From an uncultured Eubacteriales bacterium (GTDB lineage: Bacteria; Bacillota; Clostridia; Oscillospirales; CAJFTT01), in NCBI GenBank assembly GCA_949284545.1, contig CASDVX010000061.1:1-33185 (forward strand): 33,185 bases of DNA, read 5' to 3'. How positions within the stretch are numbered: position 1 is the stretch's first letter; each line of letters begins with the position of its first letter. The position numbers and the translations under genes are program-made. This document shows, piece by piece, positions 24,146 through 32,299 of the stretch. Under the pieces are notes generated by a model that was given only the letters and a program-made list of their open reading frames with translations, had not been told where the DNA came from and searched no databases.

Positions 24146-24193
24146 TCACAGCCGGCGTTCGTTTATGCACGCCGGTGAGACGCACCAAACACC

Positions 24194-25228
24194 TCAGAGG
24201 ATCATCATTGCGTCCCCGAAGGAAAAGAACCTGTACTTGTTTTCAACGGCCTCCCTGTAAGCTCGCATTGTATTTTCATAGCCCGCGAAAGCAGACACAA
24301 GCATTATCAGGGTGCTTTCCGGAAGATGGAAATTTGTTATAAGCCCATCCATCACCTTAAATTCATATCCCGGATATATGAAAATGTCAGTCCAACCCTG
24401 GCAGGCGCAGACCGAACCGTGGTATTTGACGGCGGATTCCACCGTACGGCAGGCGGTGGTTCCCACGCATATTACCCGTCCGCCGTTCGCTTTTGTTTTT
24501 GTTATCAGCTCCGCAGTCTCCCCGCTTATCTCGTAGTGCTCGCTGTGCATCTCGTGCTTCGTGATGTCGTCCTCTTTCACGGGACGAAACGTCCCGAGCC
24601 CTACATGAAGCGTCACAAACCCTATATTGACTCCCTTTTCCTTCAGACGTTTCAGAAGCTCCGGGGTAAAATGCAGCCCGGCCGTGGGAGCCGCCACGCT
24701 CCCTTTCTCTCTCGAGTATACGGTCTGGTAACGCTCGTTGTCCTTGAGCTTTTCGTGTATGTAGTGAGGAAGCGGCATTTCCCCTATTTTCTCAAGAATG
24801 GAAAAAATATTGTCGCCGCCACTTTTGTCAAAGTTAAAACGGCATACCCGGTTGCCGTTATCCAAAACCTCTGTTATTTCGGCTTCAAGTATGTCCCCGA
24901 AAGAAAACACGGTTCCCTGTCTGGCTTTTTTCCCGGGCCTGCAGAGGATCTCCCACGAGTCTGGCCCCTTCTGGGTCAGAAGAAGAAACTCTATGGGTGT
25001 CCGGTTTTCTTTCTTTACGCCGTAAAGCCTCGCCGGTATTACCCGTGAGTCGTTTAGAATAAGTGTGTCTCCAGGGGCGATGATATCGACTATGTCCGTG
25101 AATTTCCTGTGCTCGATCCCCCCGGTCTCTCTCGACAGATACATAAGCCTTGAGGCGTCGCGTTTCTCAAGAGGGGTCTGGGCAATAAGCTCCTGAGGCA
25201 GATCATAATAAAAATCGCTTTTGTTCAC
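24194..25228 (-). CDS. queA: S-adenosylmethionine:tRNA ribosyltransferase-isomerase
   Basis: Moves the ribosyl part of SAM onto preQ1-tRNA to make epoxyqueuosine, after Tgt and before Que[27 protein letters not shown], the [13 protein letters not shown] core and [16 protein letters not shown] are family signatures. The start chosen is GTG at 25228, preceded by AGGATGA seven bases upstream; it begins the protein exactly where homologues begin (M[10 protein letters not shown]). A TTG eight codons earlier is in frame but unsupported. The gene diverges from the lysine-riboswitch promoter, whose -35 is 32 bp away. Its own promoter is not obvious. Confidence 0.96.
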   Translation of the reverse strand: MNKSDFYYDLPQELIAQTPLEKRDASRLMYLSRETGGIEHRKFTDIVDIIAPGDTLILNDSRVIPARLYGVKKENRTPIEFLLLTQKGPDSWEILCRPGKKARQGTVFSFGDILEAEITEVLDNGNRVCRFNFDKSGGDNIFSILEKIGEMPLPHYIHEKLKDNERYQTVYSREKGSVAAPTAGLHFTPELLKRLKEKGVNIGFVTLHVGLGTFRPVKEDDITKHEMHSEHYEISGETAELITKTKANGGRVICVGTTACRTVESAVKYHGSVCACQGWTDIFIYPGYEFKVMDGLITNFHLPESTLIMLVSAFAGYENTMRAYREAVENKYRFFSFGDAMMIL

Positions 25229-25259
25229 TGTTATTTCATCCTGTTCTGGCAAATATGGA

Positions 25260-25288
25260 TTGACACAATACCCGAATAATGGTAATAT
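25260..25288 (+). promoter_or_regulatory. Promoter of the lysine-riboswitch/asd operon
   Basis: TTGACA (25260-25265) and TAATAT (25283-25288) are 17 bp apart. The start falls just before the riboswitch, leaving a leader of about 250 nt. Confidence 0.82.
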
Positions 25289-25301
25289 ACTGTTACTATC
25301 G

Positions 25302-25452
25302 GATAGAGGCGCGGTGTTGCGTGTAGCTGCCCGGCGAGAAATGCCGCCGGACGCGAAGGACAGTACCGCCGAAGGAGGATGCGGAAAATCCTTCTGGCTG
25401 CCGGGCGCACGGCTCGTCGGCTGTCATCATTGCGTTATGATGGAGAACTATC
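25302..25452 (+). ncRNA. Lysine riboswitch (L-box)
   Basis: The conserved L-box blocks occur in order: ATAGAGGCGCG near the 5' end, GGCGAGAAATGCC, ACCGCCGAAGGAGG (25365-25378), CTGGCTG, and CTGTCATCATTGCG then ATGATGGAGAACTATC at the 3' end. GATAG (25302-25306) and CTATC (25448-25452) close the P1 helix. An intrinsic terminator follows 35 nt later, so lysine binding should favour termination before asd. Placement before asd-dapA-dapB fits exactly. This rests on reading consensus blocks, not on a covariance-model score. Confidence 0.92.
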
Positions 25453-25487
25453 TTTACAAACAGCGTCTCTTATTATATTGCATTGAT

Positions 25488-25516
25488 GACCGGTTTTCAA
25501 CCGGTTTCTTTATTTT
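25488..25516 (+). terminator. Riboswitch-controlled terminator
   Basis: ACCGGTT-TTC-AACCGGT followed by TTCTTTATTTT, between the lysine riboswitch and asd. The 7-bp stem and U-rich tail fit a regulated intrinsic terminator. Confidence 0.8.
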
Positions 25517-25545
25517 CAGCGTTTTTTTGAAAGGATCTGATGCAG

Positions 25546-26628
25546 ATGAAAAAATACAGCGTGGGCGTAATCGGCGCCACGGGAATGGTCGGGCAGCGTT
25601 TTGTCACCCTGCTGGCCGGGCATCCGTGGTTTGAGATAAAGGTGCTCGCCGCGAGCGCGCGTTCAGCCGGTAAGAACTACGGCAGCCTTGTGAGCGGTAA
25701 GTGGGCTATGACATCCCCTATTCCGGAATCTGTCCGGGACATGATTGTTTTGGACGCTCAGGCGGATATGGACCGTATAGCGTCGCAGGTAGATTTCGTA
25801 TTCTGCGCCGTGAACATGAAAAAAGAAGATATCAAGGCTCTTGAGGAAGCGTACGCGCGCAGGGAATGTCCTGTTATCTCCAACAACAGCGCGCACCGCT
25901 TTACCCCCGACGTCCCCATGATAATTCCGGAGATCAATCCCGGTCACGCTGAGGTCATAGCGAGCCAGCGTAAGCGTCTGGGCACAAAGCGCGGGTTTAT
26001 AGCGGTCAAATCCAACTGCTCCATTCAGGGATATGTGGCGGCGCTTGGAGCTCTCAAGGAAAAGTTCGGCATAAAGTCGGTGCTTACCTGCACCTACCAA
26101 GCCATTTCCGGAGCCGGCAAGACCTTTGAGCGCTGGCCTGAAATGGTGGATAATCTTATCCCGTACATCGGCGGCGAGGAGGAAAAGTCCCAGCTTGAGC
26201 CTCTCAAGGTATGGGGAACTTTGGAAAACGGCGTTATTGTTCCGGCGACCAGGCCGGTTATCACCGCGCAGTGCCTGCGCGTTCCGGTTACTGACGGGCA
26301 TATGGCGGCTGTATTCGTCTCATTTGACAGAAAGCCGTCTGAGTCCGAAATACTTGAGTGCTGGAAAAACTATTCCGGCAAGCCTCAGGCTCTCAAGCTC
26401 CCCAGCGCGCCGCAGCAGTACATCACTTATTTTGAGGAGGACGACAGGCCACAGACCAAGCTTGACCGCGATCTTTACGGCGGCATGGGCATTTCGGTGG
26501 GTAGGCTGCGCCCGGATACCCAGTATGATTACAAGTTTGTCTGTCTCGCCCATAACACTCTCCGGGGCGCCGCCGGCGGGGCGGTCCTTCTTGCGGAGCT
26601 TCTCTGTGCGGAAGGGTACATTGATTGA
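25546..26628 (+). CDS. asd: Aspartate-semialdehyde dehydrogenase
   Basis: Reduces aspartyl phosphate to aspartate semialdehyde, the branch point to lysine/diaminopimelate, threonine and methionine. GVIGATGMVGQRF at the N-terminus binds NADP, and SNCSIQ holds the catalytic Cys158. The sequence is of the archaeal/fungal type rather than the E. coli or B. subtilis type, with 360 residues and the TYQAISGAGK segment. GAAAGGA lies 10 bases before the ATG at 25546 and only four before an in-frame ATG at 25540, so the second is preferred. It is the first gene behind the lysine riboswitch. Confidence 0.94.
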   Translation: MKKYSVGVIGATGMVGQRFVTLLAGHPWFEIKVLAASARSAGKNYGSLVSGKWAMTSPIPESVRDMIVLDAQADMDRIASQVDFVFCAVNMKKEDIKALEEAYARRECPVISNNSAHRFTPDVPMIIPEINPGHAEVIASQRKRLGTKRGFIAVKSNCSIQGYVAALGALKEKFGIKSVLTCTYQAISGAGKTFERWPEMVDNLIPYIGGEEEKSQLEPLKVWGTLENGVIVPATRPVITAQCLRVPVTDGHMAAVFVSFDRKPSESEILECWKNYSGKPQALKLPSAPQQYITYFEEDDRPQTKLDRDLYGGMGISVGRLRPDTQYDYKFVCLAHNTLRGAAGGAVLLAELLCAEGYID

Positions 26629-26674
26629 TTGATTCGGTCCGTGTGCGTACATACGATGAAAGGTATGATCATTT

Positions 26675-27562
26675 ATGAAAAAAACCGTTTTTAAAGGAGC
26701 CGGAGTCGCCATAGTCACTCCCATGAACCCCAACGGGTCCGTAAACTTTTCGAAGTTTGCCGAACTTATTGAGGCGCAGATATCGGGAGGGACCGACGCG
26801 ATAATAGTCTGCGGCACAACCGGTGAAAGCTCTACTCTTTCCGAAGAGGAGCACATGGCTGTGATAAAGTTCTGCATTGACAAGGTCGCGGGGAGGATAC
26901 CCGTTATCGCCGGCACCGGCAGCAACGACACCGCGTTTTCGGTAAAGCTGTCCAAGGAAGCCGAAGCCTGCGGTGCAGACGGTCTTCTCCTTATAACCCC
27001 GTATTACAACAAAACCTCCCAGCGCGGGCTGATTGCTCATTTTTCCGCGGTGGCTGACACGGTGAATATCCCGTGCATACTGTATAACGTGCCCGGAAGG
27101 ACCGGTATGAACATTCTTCCGGAAACGTGTCTGGAGCTGAGCAAGCATGAGAACATCTGCGCCGTCAAAGAAGCCAGCGGAAATCTCAGTCAGGTTGCAC
27201 GCATCGCCGCCCTGTGCGGGGATGATCTTGACATTTATTCCGGCGAGGACGGCCAGGTGGTGCCTATTATGTCTCTCGGCGGTATCGGCGTAATCTCAGT
27301 GCTGTCCAACGTGGCCCCGAAAGCTGTCAGCGACATGACAGCTGCGTGTCTTGCCGGGGATTTCAGATCGGCGGCGGCGCTGCAGCTGAAGTATCTCGCG
27401 CTTGTGCACGCTCTATTTTCTGACGTAAACCCCATACCTGTCAAGGAAGCCATGAACATCATGGGTATGGATGTGGGGCCGTGCCGTCTGCCGCTCGTTC
27501 CCATGTCCGGTTCCGGCAGGGAAAACCTGAAAGCGCAGCTTGCTTCCGTGGGGCTTATCTGA
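26675..27562 (+). CDS. dapA: 4-hydroxy-tetrahydrodipicolinate synthase
   Basis: Condenses aspartate semialdehyde with pyruvate, the first committed step to diaminopimelate and lysine. GTTGES (47-52), LYNVPGRTG with Tyr137 and Arg142, and AVKEASG with the Schiff-base Lys165 are all present. The protein is 295 residues, a standard length. GAAAGG lies about 12 bases before the ATG. It follows asd by 46 bp with no terminator. In a spore former it also feeds dipicolinate synthesis. Confidence 0.97.
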   Translation: MKKTVFKGAGVAIVTPMNPNGSVNFSKFAELIEAQISGGTDAIIVCGTTGESSTLSEEEHMAVIKFCIDKVAGRIPVIAGTGSNDTAFSVKLSKEAEACGADGLLLITPYYNKTSQRGLIAHFSAVADTVNIPCILYNVPGRTGMNILPETCLELSKHENICAVKEASGNLSQVARIAALCGDDLDIYSGEDGQVVPIMSLGGIGVISVLSNVAPKAVSDMTAACLAGDFRSAAALQLKYLALVHALFSDVNPIPVKEAMNIMGMDVGPCRLPLVPMSGSGRENLKAQLASVGLI

Positions 27563-27629
27563 GCTGCCTTCGGTCGGACCGGCGACCGGCCGACGTCGTA
27601 TAATTTGCCGGAGAAACGGATGTTAAAAT

Positions 27630-28385
27630 ATGACAAGGATAATTTTGTGCGGGGCCTGCGGAAAAATGGGTAAAGCCGTGGCCATGTGCTGTGAGAACAG
27701 CTCAGAATACCGCGTGGTGTGCGGCGTGGACGTAACGGATGGCGGAAAGTGCGGATTCCCGGTATATCCTTCGATAGACCGGATTACGGAAGCAGCGGAC
27801 GCTATAGTGGACTTTTCGCACCCGTCGGCACTTCCGTCGGTGCTTTCCTATGCGGTGAGCAATCATATTCCCGCTGTGATCGCCACAACCGGTCTATCAC
27901 CGGAGCAGATAAACTCCGTCAACGCTGCGGGCGAATCGGTACCGGTGTTTTTCTCCGCAAATATGTCTTTGGGGATAAATCTCATGATTGCGCTCGCTAA
28001 AAAAGCCACGGAGGTTCTCGGAGATACCTTTGACATCGAAATAATCGAAAAGCATCACAACCAGAAGATAGACGCGCCCAGCGGGACCGCTCTCATGATA
28101 GCGGACGCCGTGGCCGAGACCCTGCCCAACAGCTGTCAGTATATGTATGACCGGCATTCCCGCCGCATCAAACGCAGCAAAAACGAGATAGGCATTCACT
28201 CGGTGCGCGGCGGTACGATAGTGGGCGAGCATGAGATACTTTTTGCCGGTCGCGACGAGGTGCTGAGCATAACGCACAGCGCGGCAAGCAAAGAGGTATT
28301 TGCCACGGGCGCTCTCAAGGCAGCCGCTTTCCTCCGCGGCAGGGAGCCGGGAGTATACGCCATGTCGGATATGATAAGCTTCTGA
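27630..28385 (+). CDS. dapB: 4-hydroxy-tetrahydrodipicolinate reductase
   Basis: Reduces the DapA product with NAD(P)H. GACGKMGKAV (8-17) is the nucleotide-binding loop; ATTGLS, FSANMSLGINL and EIIEKHHNQKIDAPSGTAL (His142, His143, Lys146) are the substrate and catalytic segments. The protein is 251 residues, full length. The 67-bp gap after dapA has no hairpin with a T run, so it is cotranscribed. Confidence 0.97.
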   Translation: MTRIILCGACGKMGKAVAMCCENSSEYRVVCGVDVTDGGKCGFPVYPSIDRITEAADAIVDFSHPSALPSVLSYAVSNHIPAVIATTGLSPEQINSVNAAGESVPVFFSANMSLGINLMIALAKKATEVLGDTFDIEIIEKHHNQKIDAPSGTALMIADAVAETLPNSCQYMYDRHSRRIKRSKNEIGIHSVRGGTIVGEHEILFAGRDEVLSITHSAASKEVFATGALKAAAFLRGREPGVYAMSDMISF

Positions 28386-28424
28386 TATGTGTCACAAAAC
28401 GTTTTTATGAAAGGAATGTGTGCC

Positions 28425-28868
28425 ATGAAAAATGTATCTTTCATTGAGGATGTGGCTCTGGTTACGCTGAAAGGTTGTCCGGCGGACATAGATTTCTTTG
28501 CACGCGTGCTCCGCATGATATCCGCCGCCGGTGTAAACGTAGATATGATTTCCCAGACTCCTCCCAGCGGCGGACACGTGGATATGTGTTTTACCGTTTC
28601 AGACAGCGACGTGCCCTCGCTGCTCACGGTAACCTCCGCTCTGTCCTCGCAGTTTCCGTCTGTCAAAACCTCCATAAACGGGAACAACTGCAAGGTGGCG
28701 GTTTTTGACGAATCCATGGCGAACGAGCCCGGGTATGCCGCCGGTATTTTTGAAAAGGCCGCCGCGGCCGGGGCGGAAATACGGCTCATAACCACTTCCG
28801 AGAACGATATATCCATGCTGATAGTTAACGACGGACTTTATCCGTTGCTGGAAGCTTTGAAGGGCTGA
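28425..28868 (+). CDS. Stand-alone double ACT-domain protein, aspartokinase regulatory-like
   Basis: The 147-residue protein is built of two ACT-like halves. Its start (MKNVSFIEDVALVTLKG...ADIDFFARVLRMISAAGVNVDMISQTPP) resembles the regulatory part of aspartate kinases, but no kinase domain is attached. It could bind lysine or threonine and act as a detached regulatory subunit of an aspartokinase encoded elsewhere; that is inference from family and operon position. The ATG at 28425 follows AAAGGA by nine bases; an earlier ATG in the frame (28407) overlaps that site. Last gene of the lysine-riboswitch operon. Confidence 0.83.
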   Translation: MKNVSFIEDVALVTLKGCPADIDFFARVLRMISAAGVNVDMISQTPPSGGHVDMCFTVSDSDVPSLLTVTSALSSQFPSVKTSINGNNCKVAVFDESMANEPGYAAGIFEKAAAAGAEIRLITTSENDISMLIVNDGLYPLLEALKG

Positions 28869-28900
28869 TCCCTTTTGGGGGGAAGGCTTAGTATTCACAG

Positions 28901-28949
28901 GATACGGCGGCAGCGAGGAATCGCTGCCGCCGTATCTGTTTACTTTTTA
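28901..28949 (+). terminator. Terminator of the asd-dapA-dapB-ACT operon
   Basis: GATACGGCGGCAGCG and CGCTGCCGCCGTATC form a perfect 15-bp stem around AGGAAT, followed by TGTTTACTTTTT. It also separates the convergent spoIVA; on the minus strand no T run follows the stem. Confidence 0.9.
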
Positions 28950-29005
28950 ATTTTGCTGAGTCGGGCTATCCGCTTTTAACTCCTTTTATACCTGCCGCAA
29001 GAGCG

Positions 29006-30484
29006 TCAAAGGATTATGCATATGAGTCCGGAACACCCTTCGTTTATTATCCTCTCAAGGGTATTCTGCAGCTTCATCTGCGCGTCGTCCGGCATTCTGT
29101 AAAGCTTATTGTGAAGCCCCTCGTTGACAAGCTCGTGCAGCGTTTTGCCGAATATGTTGGATTCCCAAATTGAGGCCGGATCCTCCTCAAATTCTTTGAG
29201 TAGATACATGACCAGTTCCTCAGACTGCTTTTCACTGCCTACTATCGGATTTACCTCAGTTTCGATATCGGCGCGCAGCATGTGTATGCTCGGCGCGGAG
29301 GCCTTGAGCCTCACTCCGTATTTGCCTCCCTGATGCATTATCTCGGGCTCTTCCAGAGTAAGTTCGTCAAGGGACGGCATGACTATGCCGTAACCCTTAG
29401 CCTCCACTTCCTTGAGCGCAGTGTCAAATTTTTCGTACCTCTTTTTCTTTTCGTTCAGGTCAAGTATCAATCCCACAAGGTCGGCGTCGCCTTTTATTTC
29501 TATCCCTGTTTCCTCGCTGAGCACCCGGTAGAAGAGTTCGCCGTTAACGTTGACTTTGAGCGTTACATACCCGCTGCCCAGGTCCATTTGCGAAACGTAC
29601 GCCGATTCTATGTTTTCAGCTCGGTTCATTGCGTCAAGAAGCCTGTTGACCTCGCGTATTTTCACTATGCTGTCGGCTTCCTTCATTATTCCGTCCACTA
29701 TGGCAGACCGCAGCCAATGATCGCTGTTGAGGTTGGTTATCCAGCGCGATATATCCACGCCTATCTCGTGCACGGGGAATTCAAACAGGATATCGGTGAG
29801 TATTTCGCGTATCTGTTCCTCGCTTATCTCAAGACAATTTACAACTATTACCGGGACATCGTACTTATCCTCCATCCTGGTTTTCAGGCTCTGTGCGTCG
29901 GAGGAGGTGGGGTCCACTGTGTTTAGTATGATGACAAACGGCTTGTTTATCTCTTTCAGCTCTCCGATTACCCTTTCCTCGGCCTTCTCGTATTCGGCTC
30001 TGGGGATCTCGCTTATGGAGCCGTCCGTCGTAACCACAAGGCCTATCGTGGAATGCTCGTTTATTACTTTCTGAGTGCCTATTTCCGCGGCTTTATCGAA
30101 AGGTATTTCGTTTTCGGACCACGGCGTCATCACCATGCGCGGCTGATCGTTTTCGATATAGCCGAGCGCACTTGGCACAACGTAGCCGACACAATCTATG
30201 AGCCTCACTTTAAGCTTGGCGTTGTCCTCAAGCTCGATACCCACCGCCTCGTTGGGGATAAATTTCGGTTCGGTAGTCATTATCGTCCTGCCCGCAGCGC
30301 TTTGCGGGAGCTCATCCACCGCCCTGTCCAGCTTGTATCTGTCGTCAATATTGGGAAGAACCAATACGTCCATGAACCGCTTGATAAACGTAGATTTGCC
30401 TGTCCTTACCGGTCCCACCACTCCTATGTAAATATCTCCGCCGGTGCGCGCTGCTATATCACGGTAAATGCTTGTATTTGTCAT
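29006..30484 (-). CDS. spoIVA: Stage IV sporulation protein A (spore coat ATPase)
   Basis: Coats the forespore by polymerising with ATP hydrolysis and forms the base of the spore coat. The Walker A GVVGPVRTGKST puts Lys at residue 30, as in B. subtilis, and the protein from the ATG at 30484 is 492 residues, the same as the Bacillus one. The C-terminal CSGLICIIL is the conserved SpoIVM/coat-interaction end. GGGGGAAG lies just before that ATG; the ATG at 30505 would put the ribosome binding site inside the gene. It has its own sigma-E-like promoter. Its presence shows that the organism is, or descends from, a spore former. Confidence 0.97.
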   Translation of the reverse strand: MTNTSIYRDIAARTGGDIYIGVVGPVRTGKSTFIKRFMDVLVLPNIDDRYKLDRAVDELPQSAAGRTIMTTEPKFIPNEAVGIELEDNAKLKVRLIDCVGYVVPSALGYIENDQPRMVMTPWSENEIPFDKAAEIGTQKVINEHSTIGLVVTTDGSISEIPRAEYEKAEERVIGELKEINKPFVIILNTVDPTSSDAQSLKTRMEDKYDVPVIVVNCLEISEEQIREILTDILFEFPVHEIGVDISRWITNLNSDHWLRSAIVDGIMKEADSIVKIREVNRLLDAMNRAENIESAYVSQMDLGSGYVTLKVNVNGELFYRVLSEETGIEIKGDADLVGLILDLNEKKKRYEKFDTALKEVEAKGYGIVMPSLDELTLEEPEIMHQGGKYGVRLKASAPSIHMLRADIETEVNPIVGSEKQSEELVMYLLKEFEEDPASIWESNIFGKTLHELVNEGLHNKLYRMPDDAQMKLQNTLERIINEGCSGLICIIL

Positions 30485-30516
30485 ATGACTTCCCCCGCTA
30501 ATCATTACTTTTGCTT

Positions 30517-30547
30517 ATTCTTATGCTTAGGGAAAGTTTAATATGAC
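30517..30547 (-). promoter_or_regulatory. Putative sigma-E promoter of spoIVA
   Basis: On the minus strand GTCATATT (30547-30540) matches the sigma-E -35 consensus, and after 14 bp CATAAGAAT (30525-30517) resembles CATACAAT. No sigma-A pair is visible. Sigma-E control of spoIVA is established in Bacillus; assignment here is by pattern. Confidence 0.6.
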
Positions 30548-30579
30548 AAAAAATCCCGCCGGTCACCCAGCGGGATTTT
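30548..30579 (-). terminator. Terminator of the beta-helix lipoprotein operon
   Basis: On the minus strand AATCCCGC-TGGGTGACCG-GCGGGATT is followed by TTTTG. It lies directly upstream of the sigma-E promoter of spoIVA and insulates it. Confidence 0.87.
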
Positions 30580-30600
30580 GAATACATCTGACGATTTTAA

Positions 30601-31542
30601 TCACTCGGCAACCACGGTAAGGCAGCCGCTCACTATATCTATGCTTCCGTCGCAGTTAGTGATCTTGTCTTCCGCGCTTGCGGTTATCTTCCCGGCGGTG
30701 ACAACTATGGACGAGAAAGCCTGGAGCGCGTCGTCCCCCGCCTTTATGTCTATTGTGCCTCCTATAACGCTGATATATCCCTTTTCAAGCTCATTGTCCG
30801 ACTTTATTCCGTCGCTTCCTGCGTTGACGCTTATGATGCCGTCCGCAATCACAACGCTGTCCTTACCCTTTATACCGTGATTCTTGGCAACCACGTTTAT
30901 TATGCCGCCGAGTATCCGGATATCGTTCTTGCTGGCGATTCCGTTATTGTAATTGCCCGTCACGTACAGCGTGCCCGATCCGTTTATGGTAAGGTCGTCC
31001 TTGCTGAATACACATCCTGTAGGCTCATTGTCGTTGACAAACTCCGCGTAGGAAGAGGCGTCCGTCATCCTGTTCACGGTTCCGTCAGCCAGCGTGATCT
31101 TTACCTTGTCCGCGCTCATTATGTGAATCGCCGCAGAATCTTTGCTGGTAAGGTCAACGCCGTTAAGCACCAGCTGAACTTTGTCATTCTTGGTGACATT
31201 GACGACTATACGTCCGTCGGAGGAGGTGCCTGATATGACATACGTGCCCGGAGCGGATATTGTGACCTTGCCGCCTGAAGCGGACGCGCCGCTGCCGGTG
31301 GTAACCGCTCCGCTGTCTGAAAACTCAATTTTTACCGCAGACTCATAGTCATAGCTGTCATCAAGGTCATAATCCGAAAACGAACCCATGGTTATATCGG
31401 GAGCTGAATTTCCCGCGGCTCCGGATGAATGTGTGCCTCCTGAACCACTGCCGCCCGTTCCCCCTTCGTCAACCGTACACGCCGTAACCGAAACGGCTGT
31501 CAGTGCGGCTATCAGCGCCGCAAGCAATCTCTTTATTTTCAT
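30601..31542 (-). CDS. Cthe_2159-like beta-helix lipoprotein (carbohydrate-binding domain)
   Basis: Residues 1-22 form a lipoprotein signal ending in the lipobox VTAC, then a Gly/Ser-rich linker (GGTGGSGSGG). From about residue 60 the protein consists of short repeated beta strands (GGKVTISAPGTYVISGTSSDGRIVVN, GTLYVTGNYNNGIASKNDIRILGGIINV...NHGIKGKDSVVIADGIISVNAGSDGIKSDNE), the pattern of the calcium-dependent parallel beta-helix family first seen in Clostridium thermocellum Cthe_2159, which binds acidic polysaccharide. At 313 residues it is shorter than many relatives. GGAGGAG lies six bases before the ATG at 31542. It is the third gene after the VTC and DUF4956 genes. Confidence 0.85.
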   Translation of the reverse strand: MKIKRLLAALIAALTAVSVTACTVDEGGTGGSGSGGTHSSGAAGNSAPDITMGSFSDYDLDDSYDYESAVKIEFSDSGAVTTGSGASASGGKVTISAPGTYVISGTSSDGRIVVNVTKNDKVQLVLNGVDLTSKDSAAIHIMSADKVKITLADGTVNRMTDASSYAEFVNDNEPTGCVFSKDDLTINGSGTLYVTGNYNNGIASKNDIRILGGIINVVAKNHGIKGKDSVVIADGIISVNAGSDGIKSDNELEKGYISVIGGTIDIKAGDDALQAFSSIVVTAGKITASAEDKITNCDGSIDIVSGCLTVVAE

Positions 31543-31618
31543 TCTGCTCTCCTCCTGTCTGTAGTCGCGCCGACGGCCATTATACAATTCCGTGCCCGCG
31601 CCGAAATGCCATGTCAGG

Positions 31619-32299
31619 TCACAGCACCTCCTGCGTATCCTCCACACGCCCGAGAGACACATCCAGATTGCCGTTTCTGCACCTGATCTTGTCAAGCATT
31701 TCCTTTTCTTTTCTGCTGTCTTTCATAACTATATGATAACTCAGCTTATACAGGCTTCCCATATTGGCCGTTCTGACCTGTACCATTTCGGCTGACTGCG
31801 TGTATTCGCCGAATATATCAGCAAATATGTCGGTATAATCCAAGCTCTCCGGTATGAATATTTTCAAAACTCTGACGGCTTTCCTGGGTTCGCCGAAACG
31901 GAGAACGGAATAAAGCAGTGTGAGAAGGCATGCGATGACACACAACATTGCCGCCACCCATACGAACCCGGCGCCGCACGCAAGCCCAATACCCATGGCG
32001 ATAAATATAGCGGCTATCTCCTTTGCGCTCCCCGGGGCAGATCTGAACCTTACAAGATTAAACGCCCCCGCAACCGCGATACCGGTACCTATATTGTTAT
32101 TGACTATCATTATTACTACCTGCACAGCCAGCGGCATGAGCGCAAGGGCAAATGTAAACGATGATGTCGCCTTTCCCCTTACGGTGAAAGTGAGCGCCAC
32201 AATTATCCCCAGGATTATTGCCGTAACCGATGAAATCACAAAGCTTTGAAACGTCACAACTCCGTCGGTCATGACAGACTGTACAAGAAAATCAAGCAC
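31619..32299 (-). CDS. DUF4956 membrane protein
   Basis: A 226-residue protein with probably four N-terminal transmembrane segments at about residues 20-42, 48-68, 72-95 and 98-130, including the conserved AGAFNLVRFRSAPGSAKEIAAIFIAMGIGLACG stretch of the family, then a soluble C-terminal domain of about 90 residues. Function is not established; members sit next to VTC-domain polyphosphate polymerase genes, as here, and may form a membrane complex with them. The start is GTG at 32299 with GGAGGG seven bases upstream, and it overlaps the end of the VTC gene by 8 bp, suggesting coupled translation. Confidence 0.88.
   Translation of the reverse strand: MLDFLVQSVMTDGVVTFQSFVISSVTAIILGIIVALTFTVRGKATSSFTFALALMPLAVQVVIMIVNNNIGTGIAVAGAFNLVRFRSAPGSAKEIAAIFIAMGIGLACGAGFVWVAAMLCVIACLLTLLYSVLRFGEPRKAVRVLKIFIPESLDYTDIFADIFGEYTQSAEMVQVRTANMGSLYKLSYHIVMKDSRKEKEMLDKIRCRNGNLDVSLGRVEDTQEVL

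Noticed and set aside
24152-24175. Hairpin between queA and tgt sharing GTGCATAAACG with the aro terminator loop
   Set aside because: An 11-base match is expected by chance many times in a 33-kb window, and the two hairpins have different stems. No T run follows, so it is not called as a terminator.
25221-25634. A 137-codon + strand frame across the asd leader
   Set aside because: It overlaps the lysine riboswitch, the terminator and the asd start, and has no recognisable content.
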